Assembly (NCBI GenBank): GCA_004556875.1
Contig: SFFP01000038.1
Location: forward strand, 1-20,997
DNA length: 20,997 nt
Direction: 5' to 3'
DNA from: Ruminococcus flavefaciens
GTDB taxonomy: Bacteria; Bacillota_A; Clostridia; Oscillospirales; Ruminococcaceae
Shown: piece after piece, positions 1 to 7,002 of the stretch
How the letters are laid out: each line of letters starts with the position of its first letter
How positions within the stretch are numbered: position 1 is the stretch's first letter
The notes under the pieces: generated by a model
The model's input: the letters and a program-made list of their open reading frames with translations, nothing else
Databases searched by the model: none
What the model was told of the DNA's origin: nothing
Made by a program: the position numbers and the translations under genes

Positions 1-921
1 GAAGAAACAGGAAAAGGCGACGAAGGCGATTATCTCCGCTTTTCCGTAAAAAATTACAAATGCACTATATCAGCTAATAAAGCAGCCCCCTCTGTATTCC
101 AGCTCACCTTCACTGTGGAGTATTATACCACTCCCGAAGAAGAAGCCATGCTCGATGATAAGATAGATATTATCCTTTCATCGCTGTCTCTCAACAATAA
201 GACCGATTACGAAAAAATACGCGCTATATATAAGTATGCTGCCGAAAAGATAACCTATTCCGAAAATATAGACGACCCTTATGTCTATTCGGCATACAAT
301 GCCGTCATAAACGGAAATGCTGTTTGTCAGGGAATTGCCCAGCTTCTGTATAAGATGTATAACAGATCAGGAATACCATGCAGGATAATCGCAGGTATCT
401 CTCACGATCTCAGCGGCAGATACGATGACGGAAACCATGTCTGGCTAATCGTAAAGCTTGAGGATAAATACTATTACCTCGACCCGACATGGGATCTGAG
501 ATACAAGGGCAATTACTTCATCTATTTTCTCAAAGGCTCAGATGATTTTGACGCGATAAACAGCAGTATTGTCCATATACCGCGAAATGACAACGGTCTT
601 TCCTTCCCCGACTATAATTCTGCAGAATTTCATAATGCCTATCCTCTGTCACAGTATGAGTATACTCCGCCGTCATACTCATTAGGCGATATCAACGGCG
701 ACAAGCACGTTGATTCTATAGATGCCTCAATGATACTCGCAGAGTATGCACGTATCTCAGGAAACGGCTCTCGCACATTCAATTCAGTTCAGACAGGCTA
801 TGCTGACGTAAACGGTGACGGTATCATCGACTCTGTTGACGCATCTGCTGTATTATCCTATTACACAGCTGTTTCAAACGGCAAAGATATCAAACTGGCA
901 GATTTTATTAATTCTCATTAA
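1..921 (+). CDS. Secreted transglutaminase-like protein with C-terminal dockerin (5' end missing)
   Basis: The reading frame is open from base 1 to the TAA at 919-921, so the true start lies upstream; 306 residues are visible. The first ~40 residues look like the end of a beta-rich domain. A transglutaminase-like core follows, with the three papain-type catalytic positions: Cys in 'NAVCQG' (visible residue ~109), His in 'GNHVW' (~146) and Asp in 'YLDPTWD' (~161). Residues ~228-298 form a dockerin with two EF-hand-like calcium loops, 'GDINGDKHVD' and 'DVNGDGIID', each followed by an 'S-DAS--L--Y' helix. Dockerins anchor exported proteins to scaffoldin cohesins, so this protein should act outside the cell. 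Whether it crosslinks, deamidates or cleaves protein cannot be told from sequence; many bacterial members are thought to be proteases. The dockerin class differs from that of the two glycosidases in this window. The next gene begins 14 bases later, suggesting co-transcription. Confidence 0.85.
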   Translation, partial: EETGKGDEGDYLRFSVKNYKCTISANKAAPSVFQLTFTVEYYTTPEEEAMLDDKIDIILSSLSLNNKTDYEKIRAIYKYAAEKITYSENIDDPYVYSAYNAVINGNAVCQGIAQLLYKMYNRSGIPCRIIAGISHDLSGRYDDGNHVWLIVKLEDKYYYLDPTWDLRYKGNYFIYFLKGSDDFDAINSSIVHIPRNDNGLSFPDYNSAEFHNAYPLSQYEYTPPSYSLGDINGDKHVDSIDASMILAEYARISGNGSRTFNSVQTGYADVNGDGIIDSVDASAVLSYYTAVSNGKDIKLADFINSH

Positions 922-935
922 ACGAGGTGTTGATC

Positions 936-2183
936 ATGTACGATGAAAATAATATCACGGGAGGACTCCCCGAGGAGATAGACTATACTCCCAACGCTCC
1001 GAAAAAAGAAGGTCCTACAGGCGTTACAGCTCCTGTTCTTGACGATTTTGAATATGTAGCACCGTCAGCAAAAAAAGACGGTCCTACGGGAGTTTCCGCA
1101 CCTGTTCTTGATGATATGGACAGCTTTGCATCTTCTGACAGCTATAAAAAAGGTGCACCGTCAGGCATATCTGCTCCTATACTCGATGACAATATGGGTT
1201 ACGGACAGCCTGAGGAAAAGAAAGGCGCTCCTACAGGTGTATCTGCTCCTGTGCTCGATGACAGTATGGGTTACAGACAGCCTGAGGAAAAGAAAGGCGC
1301 TCCCACAGGCGTTTCTGCTCCTGTACTTGATGATAATGTACCTTATACCCACGAAAAACTTGTCTTATCCGATGAAGATATAATCTCAGGTCTTACACCT
1401 GAGCTTAAAGCTCGTTTCGATGCCCTTCCTGCTGAGAAACAGCAGCAGATAATCGACATGAGAAGAACTCAGCTCGGCGCAGTTGCTCCTCCTGCTGAGA
1501 TAAGCGCTCCTGTGCTTGATGAGGACAATTACACTCCTCCTCCGAAAAAGGAAGAGCCCAAACAGCCTGAAGCTCCTATAACAGCTCCTATACTCGATGA
1601 TGAACCTGAACCGCCTAAGTATCAGCCTAAATACGTTGACGAAGACCTTGAGCGCGTAAAGGCAGAGGCTTCCAAAAAGGCTGTTTCAGCACAACTCACC
1701 TCAGACCAGAAGGACTCAAAGGCAAGTCTACAGATGATGCTTGCCCTCAAGGAAGAGGCACGTCAGAGAGAAGCTCAGAAAGGCTTTAAGATAACTGTTG
1801 TTCTTGCTGTACTCGGTGTTGTCGCCGCAGTTGTATTCTTCCTGCTCTATTCGGGACAGTTAGGTCTCGGCTACAAGGACGGTCTCAGCGGCATAAGCAA
1901 AGTTATCGAAAGCTCCGCACTCTATATCGCAGGCGGAGTAGGTATACTTTCACTTCTTCTGCTCACAGGAATAAGTGCCATTAAGTCCTTTACTTCATTT
2001 ATATTCCTGCTTTTCGGAGTAATACAGCTCTTCCCCGGAATATTCATGATAAATCAGCACAAGGGAAATACAGGTCTGGCAGTTGCACTCTACGCTGTAT
2101 CACTTGCGCTTACTATCGTTGTATTCTTCATGCTTTCGGGAAGCGAAGCAGTGGGACTTTTCTTCAAGAAAAACAAATCCTGA
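936..2183 (+). CDS. Membrane protein with seven S/T-A-P-V/I-L-D-D/E repeats (function unknown)
   Basis: This 415-residue protein was not recognised. The ATG at 936 is chosen because 'gagg' at 924-927 sits at good spacing before it; the frame also opens at a GTG at 927, which overlaps that site. Residues ~1-225 are proline-, acidic- and lysine-rich and probably disordered, with seven copies of a motif like 'TGVSAPVLDD' at about residues 28, 51, 76, 100, 124, 187 and 213. Between copies five and six is a short predicted helical stretch (~142-181). Residues ~235-283 are charged and possibly helical or coiled. Four hydrophobic segments follow at about 284-306, 327-349, 352-373 and 380-402, with a basic C-terminus ('KKNKS'). 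No signal peptide is visible, so the repeat region is probably cytoplasmic. The Pro/Ser/Thr-rich motif may be a repeated docking or phosphorylation site, but that is inference. A strong terminator follows directly. Confidence 0.85.
   Translation: MYDENNITGGLPEEIDYTPNAPKKEGPTGVTAPVLDDFEYVAPSAKKDGPTGVSAPVLDDMDSFASSDSYKKGAPSGISAPILDDNMGYGQPEEKKGAPTGVSAPVLDDSMGYRQPEEKKGAPTGVSAPVLDDNVPYTHEKLVLSDEDIISGLTPELKARFDALPAEKQQQIIDMRRTQLGAVAPPAEISAPVLDEDNYTPPPKKEEPKQPEAPITAPILDDEPEPPKYQPKYVDEDLERVKAEASKKAVSAQLTSDQKDSKASLQMMLALKEEARQREAQKGFKITVVLAVLGVVAAVVFFLLYSGQLGLGYKDGLSGISKVIESSALYIAGGVGILSLLLLTGISAIKSFTSFIFLLFGVIQLFPGIFMINQHKGNTGLAVALYAVSLALTIVVFFMLSGSEAVGLFFKKNKS
1185..1328 (+). repeat. Two tandem 72-bp units inside the repeat membrane protein gene
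   Basis: Units 1185-1256 and 1257-1328 match at 65 of 72 positions by eye. Each encodes a 24-residue block running from 'DD' through 'MGY', 'QPEEKKGAPTG' to 'SAPVL'. The five other motif copies in the gene have diverged more. This pair is therefore the most recent duplication in the array. Confidence 0.85.
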
Positions 2184-2193
2184 TGATAAACTA

Positions 2194-2226
2194 AGGGCTG
2201 ACTCAATGAGTCAGCCCTGTTTTTAT
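2194..2226 (+). terminator. Rho-independent terminator after the repeat membrane protein gene
   Basis: A perfect 11-bp stem (2194-2204 with 2208-2218) encloses a 3-nt loop and is followed by a T-rich run (gttttta). It lies 10 bases after the TGA of the upstream plus-strand gene and should end the transglutaminase / repeat-protein unit. Confidence 0.93.
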
Positions 2227-2265
2227 TGCTCTTCTTTTTTTATACCGAAAATAACACGTAAAAAT

Positions 2266-2283
2266 CCCGATATGAATTTCGGA
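2266..2283. terminator. Weak hairpin with T-tracts on both strands
   Basis: A 4-5 bp stem (cccga with tcgga, allowing a G-U pair) has an 8-nt loop. It is flanked by an A-run on the left and a T-run on the right, so either strand would show a short hairpin followed by T residues. It could be a weak bidirectional terminator in the convergent gap. Support is thin because the stem is short. Confidence 0.3.
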
Positions 2284-2316
2284 CTTTTTATCACAACTAT
2301 CTTCAATATGTGATCC

Positions 2317-2360
2317 CTCCTTTGATGATATACTCTATTATATTCATCAAAGGACTTTTT
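2317..2360. terminator. Inverted repeat at the 3' end of the long minus-strand operon
   Basis: A perfect 10-bp inverted repeat (cctttgatga ... tcatcaaagg) has a loop of about 15 nt that is itself AT-rich. It begins about 10 bases after the thiN stop codon in the minus direction. The clear T-run lies on the plus-strand side (acttttt), so it is better placed to stop plus-strand read-through than thiN transcripts. It may simply cap the end of the operon mRNA. Confidence 0.45.
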
Positions 2361-2361
2361 G

Positions 2362-3003
2362 TTACTTGTCGGTAATGATTATAAGTGCGAGACCATTGTT
2401 TATCCTGAGCTTTGCAGTTTCGCCAACTATCTCATTGCTTACTCCGATAGGGAAAGACTGCACCATGCAGTAATCCTCAAGGGGATATTTAACACCTCTG
2501 AGATAATCTATGCCAACGCTCTCAGAAAGAGCAAATACAGACATATAAACGCCGTTTTTCCTGTTTTTGTAAACTACATCGCCGTCATCAGCACCCTGTA
2601 TCATAAGGTCGCTGTCGCCGTAAATATTTAGATTACAGCCCTGCTGATAGGCATATATCATAGTCTGGATATTTGCAAAGCTATGCTCAAATCTGTCGCC
2701 GCCGATACCTCCGTAAAGGTCGATATCATTATAGCCAAGCTCTATAGCGTGCTTTACAGCCATAAGCGTATCGGTATCGTCCTTGTCGGGAACACTCTGC
2801 AGCACCTCTACACCTGTGGGGAGTGCGCCTGTGTATGAATCAAAATCGCCGACGATTATATTCGGCACTATACCAAGCTTCATTGCGTGATTATAGCCGC
2901 AGTCCGCACATATAACAAGGTCTGTATCCCTCAGTCTTTCAAGTATCCAGTCTTTACTTTTCTCAGGTACATCTCCGCCTGCGAATATAGCGCATTTTTT
3001 CAT
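2362..3003 (-). CDS. thiN: Thiamine pyrophosphokinase
   Basis: Transfers pyrophosphate from ATP to thiamine to give thiamine diphosphate, in the cytoplasm. About 213 residues, normal for the family. Hallmark motifs are present: 'ADCGYNHA' near the N-terminus, 'VGDFDS', 'DKDDTDT' and 'GGIGGDRFEH', which bind the Mg-ATP and thiamine substrates. ATG at 3003 is preferred: it overlaps the rsgA stop in an ATGA and lies 11 nt after 'aaggag'. A GTG 12 bases upstream is in frame but sits directly against that Shine-Dalgarno sequence. It is the last gene of the run. In B. subtilis rpe separates rsgA from thiN; here they touch. Confidence 0.93.
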   Translation of the reverse strand: MKKCAIFAGGDVPEKSKDWILERLRDTDLVICADCGYNHAMKLGIVPNIIVGDFDSYTGALPTGVEVLQSVPDKDDTDTLMAVKHAIELGYNDIDLYGGIGGDRFEHSFANIQTMIYAYQQGCNLNIYGDSDLMIQGADDGDVVYKNRKNGVYMSVFALSESVGIDYLRGVKYPLEDYCMVQSFPIGVSNEIVGETAKLRINNGLALIIITDK

Positions 3004-3887
3004 TTCAGTTCCCACTCCTTCAGCTGTTTAGCTTCTTCATACATTGTCTTATAGCTTTCATGTCTGCTGACTGATATCTCACCGCGCTCAACTGCCTCGA
3101 CTACCGCACAGCCTTTTTCGCAGATATGTGCACAGTCTCTGAAACGGCATTTATCGGTAAGTCCGTCAAACTCGCGGAAACAGCCTGCAAGCTCTTCCTT
3201 GCGGATAATATCATACCTGTTTGTCTCAAAGGTAGAAAAACCCGGGGTATCCGCTATGTAACCGCCGCCGCTGAGCTTATAAAGCTCTGCGTGGCGTGTA
3301 GTGTGTCTTCCTCTGCCAAGCTTACGGCTTATCTCACCTGTTGCGATATTCAGTGTAGGGTCAACGGCATTGAGGAGCGTTGACTTGCCTGCTCCTGAAT
3401 TTCCCGTAAAGGCGCTTATCTTGCCGTTAAGGATAGCTCTGACGGCTTCCACAGAAGCTTCATCATCGTATTTCACTTCAACCACATCTATTCCGATACC
3501 GCCGTATATCTCGTGTATGGGACGGCTGTCGCCTAAGTCAGTCTTTGTTATGACCACCACAGGTGTTATCCCCTTATACTCTGCTATGGCAATAAACTTG
3601 TCGAGTATGAGATAATTCGGCGCAGGCTCACAGGTTGACACTATAAATATAAGCTGGTCAAGATTTGCAAGGGGAGGTCTGATGATACAGTTTTTTCGGT
3701 CAGCTATCTCAGTGATAACACCGTCCTCGACGGTCACTCTGTCGCCGACACAGGGACTGATACCCCTGTTGCGGAAAACTCCTCTCGCCTTGCACTCATA
3801 TATACCGTCAGGGGACTCTACACTGTAGAGTCCCCCTAAGCATTTTATGATAATTCCGCTGATACTATTATCGCTTAATAATACCAT
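3000..3887 (-). CDS. rsgA: Ribosome small-subunit-dependent GTPase RsgA
   Basis: A circularly permuted GTPase that checks late 30S subunit maturation. 295 residues with the expected order: an N-terminal OB-fold (~8-65), G4 'TKTD' (114-117), the G1 P-loop 'GNSGAGKST' (162-170), G3 'DTPG' (213-216), then a C-terminal zinc knuckle with Cys247, Cys252, His254 and Cys260. The ATG at 3887 lies inside the end of the kinase gene (13-bp overlap), so its translation is probably coupled to that of the kinase; no strong Shine-Dalgarno is visible. The stop overlaps the thiN start. RsgA follows the PP2C/kinase pair in many Firmicutes, and its homologue (CpgA) is a reported substrate of PrkC in B. subtilis, which gives the order functional sense. 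Confidence 0.95.
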   Translation of the reverse strand: MVLLSDNSISGIIIKCLGGLYSVESPDGIYECKARGVFRNRGISPCVGDRVTVEDGVITEIADRKNCIIRPPLANLDQLIFIVSTCEPAPNYLILDKFIAIAEYKGITPVVVITKTDLGDSRPIHEIYGGIGIDVVEVKYDDEASVEAVRAILNGKISAFTGNSGAGKSTLLNAVDPTLNIATGEISRKLGRGRHTTRHAELYKLSGGGYIADTPGFSTFETNRYDIIRKEELAGCFREFDGLTDKCRFRDCAHICEKGCAVVEAVERGEISVSRHESYKTMYEEAKQLKEWELK

Positions 3888-6259
3888 TTCCAGTTTGTCT
3901 GACCGGTAGTTTCATCGTAAGTCCACTCGCCGTTTTCATGGTCTTTATAATCACGCCAGTTACCGTTTTCATCGTATGCACCGTTGAGTCCCGGAATTCT
4001 TCCGCTGTTATCCTGTGTTGTCGGCTCCGGATCCTGATGATGCTGCTGTTGCTGCTCTGTTGGCTGAGGAGCTTCCGTCGGAGCCTCAGTCTCAGGCTGC
4101 TTATATCCGCCTACCTGACTGAATGCGCCTGCGATATCCTCGGATATAGTTGAATAAGAATTCTTTGAGAAGTCGAAGCTGTAAGTTCCGAGAGGTGCTC
4201 TTGCCTGTGTTGTCATGTTACACAGCGAAGCTCTTACCTCAACGTCCTTACCAGAGCCTTCGATAGTCATAAATGCAGATGACATACCCGGGCAAACGAT
4301 AAGACCTGTTGTCTCAGCCTTCTGCTTACCCTTTTCGTCTGTAAGGATAAAGTCGATACTGAAACGTCCGTCTGCGTCTGATGGGAGAGGTATTTCGATC
4401 TCTACCTTACCGTCAGGGATAGTACCGTCGCTGACATAGAGAGTGATCTTAGAACCGCCCTCGATCTTTGTACCCTTTTCAGGATCCTGCTTGAATACGA
4501 TATCCTTCTTTTCGTAAGAAGGCTCTACAACTGTCTCAACTGTGAGGTTCTTGTAGCCTGCCTTCATAACAGCGTCGTCGATACGCATTCCTACGAAGTC
4601 CTCAACCTCAACCTGCTCAGCATTTGCACCCATACTTACGTAAAGGATAACTGTTGAACCCTTATGAACTTCCGTTCCGCCCTCAGGCTCGGATTTGATT
4701 ACATAGTTCGGATTGACCTTAGCGTCCGATCGTTTCATTATCGTACACTCAAGCCCTCGCTCCTTTAACTGGAGTTTCGCAAGGTCGGCGTTCATTCCCT
4801 CAACATTAGGAACATCGACTGTTTCCATACCCTTGCTGACAACGACCTTGCAGACATCGCCCTTTCTGAATACTGAGCCTGCTTCGATGCTCTGCTTGAT
4901 GATGCAGTTTTCATCGACCTCGTTGTACTCAGAGCCTTCGATCTCAAACTTGATGCTGTTGCCGTACTTCTGGAACGCCTGATTGTAATCCATACCATAA
5001 AGCTCAGGCATTGTATTGCTGCCGTTCATTGAATTGTTCTGCAGCAGGTTTTTGAGCATAAGCACTACAAAGAATACCGCAACGATAATAACTACGACTA
5101 CTACAGCAGTAAGTACAGGGACAGCCAGTGAAGAACGCTCTTCCTCCTCTTCGTCCTCGTCCTCATCGTCATAGTTATCGCCGTTATAATTATCCGTATA
5201 TGCGTCATTATATCTCTGTGAAACTGATGTTCCGCCGCCGCCTGATGATGTCAGTGCGCTTGCTGCACCTGCAAATGCAGCTGTACCTGCTGTTGAAGCG
5301 GCTGCCTTTGCAGCATAAGCGTTAGCGACTTCCTGTCTGCTCTCAGACTGGATATCGCTGCCTGAATTTGCATCTAAGAGCGGCTGTTCTTCCTCTTCTT
5401 CCTCCTCGGCATAATAACCGAATTTGATATGAGGATCAGCCTTAAAGGCTTCGATATCGTTTATCATCTCGCCTGTAGTCTGATATCTGTCCTCAGGAGC
5501 TTTTTCCATAGCTCTGAGCACGATCTCTTCAAGTCCGTCAGGGATATCAGGATTTATCTGTCTCGGACGCTCAGGAATATCATGCATATGCATAACTGCG
5601 ATAGCAACAGGGTTATCGCTGTCGAAAGGCTTTCTTCCCGTGAGCATCTCATACATCATAGCGCCTACAGAATAGATATCGCTCTTAGCGTCTGTAACAT
5701 TGCCGCTTGCCTGCTCGGGACTGATATAATGAACGCTTCCGATAGCCTGATCTGTAGCTGTCTTGCCCTCTTCACGGGCAAACTTTGCAATACCGAAGTC
5801 CATGACCTTGATAGTACCGTCCGTGAACATCATAATGTTCTGAGGCTTGATATCGCGGTGAACGATACCCTTGTCATGAGCGTGCTGAAGTGCACGTAGT
5901 ATCTGTATAACGAAATGGACTGTATCCTTCCATGTGAGGACCTTTTCCTCCTCGATATACTCCTTGAGAGTGATACCGTCGATATACTCCATTACGATAT
6001 ACTGGATCTTTTCAGAAAAACCTACATCATATATCTTTACGATGTTAGGGTGCGAGAGGACTGCTATCGCTTTTGACTCATTCCTGAATCTGCGAAGGAA
6101 TTCCTCATTTTCTGCAAATTCCTTTTTCAGTATTTTAATGGCAACCGTTTTGTTGTCGATAACATCGACGCCCTTGTAGACCTCAGCCATACCTCCGACG
6201 CCGATAAGCTCGGTTATCTCATATCTTCCGTCGAGCTTTTTGCCAATGTTTTTATCCAT
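3875..6259 (-). CDS. prkC: PASTA-domain Ser/Thr protein kinase (PrkC/StkP type)
   Basis: A 794-residue membrane kinase. The N-terminal kinase domain (~10-272) has the glycine loop 'GVGGMAEVYKG', catalytic Lys42, 'HRDIKPQN' (134-141), 'DFG' (154-156) and a Thr-bearing activation loop before 'GSVHYISPEQ'. A long cytoplasmic linker (~280-377) has two acidic clusters and an Ala/Ser/Gly-rich stretch. One transmembrane helix spans ~378-402. Outside are three PASTA repeats (~416-477, 480-543, 548-611), which in this family bind muropeptide or lipid II. They are followed by a beta-rich domain (~618-700), a Pro/Thr/Gln linker and an aromatic C-terminal tail ending 'NWKWYY'. Start ATG 6259 has 'ggagg' 7 nt upstream. 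The partner phosphatase lies 17 bases upstream in the operon. The kinase probably senses wall status and controls growth and ribosome-associated targets. The C-terminal third is longer and odder than in B. subtilis PrkC. Confidence 0.95.
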   Translation of the reverse strand: MDKNIGKKLDGRYEITELIGVGGMAEVYKGVDVIDNKTVAIKILKKEFAENEEFLRRFRNESKAIAVLSHPNIVKIYDVGFSEKIQYIVMEYIDGITLKEYIEEEKVLTWKDTVHFVIQILRALQHAHDKGIVHRDIKPQNIMMFTDGTIKVMDFGIAKFAREEGKTATDQAIGSVHYISPEQASGNVTDAKSDIYSVGAMMYEMLTGRKPFDSDNPVAIAVMHMHDIPERPRQINPDIPDGLEEIVLRAMEKAPEDRYQTTGEMINDIEAFKADPHIKFGYYAEEEEEEEQPLLDANSGSDIQSESRQEVANAYAAKAAASTAGTAAFAGAASALTSSGGGGTSVSQRYNDAYTDNYNGDNYDDEDEDEEEEERSSLAVPVLTAVVVVVIIVAVFFVVLMLKNLLQNNSMNGSNTMPELYGMDYNQAFQKYGNSIKFEIEGSEYNEVDENCIIKQSIEAGSVFRKGDVCKVVVSKGMETVDVPNVEGMNADLAKLQLKERGLECTIMKRSDAKVNPNYVIKSEPEGGTEVHKGSTVILYVSMGANAEQVEVEDFVGMRIDDAVMKAGYKNLTVETVVEPSYEKKDIVFKQDPEKGTKIEGGSKITLYVSDGTIPDGKVEIEIPLPSDADGRFSIDFILTDEKGKQKAETTGLIVCPGMSSAFMTIEGSGKDVEVRASLCNMTTQARAPLGTYSFDFSKNSYSTISEDIAGAFSQVGGYKQPETEAPTEAPQPTEQQQQHHQDPEPTTQDNSGRIPGLNGAYDENGNWRDYKDHENGEWTYDETTGQTNWKWYY

Positions 6260-6276
6260 TTCCTTTCCTCCTGCGT

Positions 6277-7002
6277 TTAGTCAGAAATTACCGCAACTGT
6301 TACATTATCGCGGCCGCCCTTGCTGAGAGCTAATTTAATAAGTTCATCTGCAACATCATCAAAGTCTGAATTTAGTATGACGCTGTATATTTCATCGTCG
6401 CTGCAATAACCCGAAAGTCCGTCCGAGCACAGCAGCAGGCTTATCTTATCCTCATAATCAAGCATGAACGTATCGGTAAGCACTGTTTTTTCTACGCCGA
6501 CCGCTCGTACAAGCATATGCTTCTGAGGATGCACCTCCATTTCCTCTTCGGTGATCTTTCCCTGTTCAAAGAGCAGGGCGGCTACATTATGATCTGTAGT
6601 GATCCTTACGAGCCCCGTATCTGTTATAAGATAGGCTCGGCTGTCACCGACGTTGGCAATAAAGGCTGTTTTTTTGTTGACAAAGGCAGCTACACAGGTC
6701 GTTCCCATACCGAAATTCTTGAAATCGAACCTTGCCCGTGTGTATATCACGGAATTTGCTGCCGAGATCGAGGAGATAAGGAGTTTACGGATATCTTCAT
6801 CGCTCAGGCTTTCCTTATAATCAGCAGAAAAACGCTGAAAAAATTCTTCTATTGCGAGCGCACTTGCTTCTTTTCCTGCGCGTTCGCCTCCCATTCCGTC
6901 ACATACGACGGCGAGAACATTATGGCCGAAATATTCGCATCTTACCGCGTCCTGATTTTCCTCACGCTTAAGACCGATATCCGTACCAAAGCGAAATCTC
7001 AA
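6277..7002 (-). CDS. prpC: PP2C-family Ser/Thr protein phosphatase (partner of PrkC)
   Basis: A Mn/Mg-dependent phosphatase expected to reverse PrkC phosphorylation. 241 residues, typical length. Motifs seen: 'GTDIGLKREENQD' at the N-terminus, metal-binding 'CDGMGGERAG', 'GTTCVAAF', 'VGDSRAYL', 'TTDHN', 'LLCSDGLSG' and C-terminal 'GGRDNVTVAVI'. No membrane helix, so cytoplasmic. The start is a TTG at 7002 that overlaps the rlmN TGA stop (TTGA), with 'gggggtg' upstream; the family N-terminus ('MRF-FGTDIG') begins right there and no nearer ATG fits. The rare start and the stop overlap suggest expression depends on translation of rlmN. The kinase follows after 17 bases. Confidence 0.94.
   Translation of the reverse strand: MRFRFGTDIGLKREENQDAVRCEYFGHNVLAVVCDGMGGERAGKEASALAIEEFFQRFSADYKESLSDEDIRKLLISSISAANSVIYTRARFDFKNFGMGTTCVAAFVNKKTAFIANVGDSRAYLITDTGLVRITTDHNVAALLFEQGKITEEEMEVHPQKHMLVRAVGVEKTVLTDTFMLDYEDKISLLLCSDGLSGYCSDDEIYSVILNSDFDDVADELIKLALSKGGRDNVTVAVISD

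Noticed and set aside
115..921. GTG at 115 as the start of the transglutaminase-like gene
   Set aside because: The same frame is open to base 1 and the upstream residues read as folded protein. No ribosome site precedes 115, so the gene begins outside the window.
1185..1328. Possible CRISPR-like repeat
   Set aside because: There are only two close units with no spacers, in frame inside a gene, with protein-level conservation.
1108..1383. Overlapping reading frames on both strands across the repeat region of the membrane protein gene
   Set aside because: They are by-products of the periodic codons of the 72-bp repeats. They lack ribosome sites and do not resemble any protein.
2226..2361. Possible small gene or RNA in the convergent gap
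   Set aside because: Only hairpins and AT-rich sequence were seen. The frame spanning 2083-2313 begins within the upstream gene and has no support.
4792..4998. Short frames on both strands within the kinase gene
   Set aside because: The kinase frame is continuous with all motifs in order; the others have no family features or ribosome sites.
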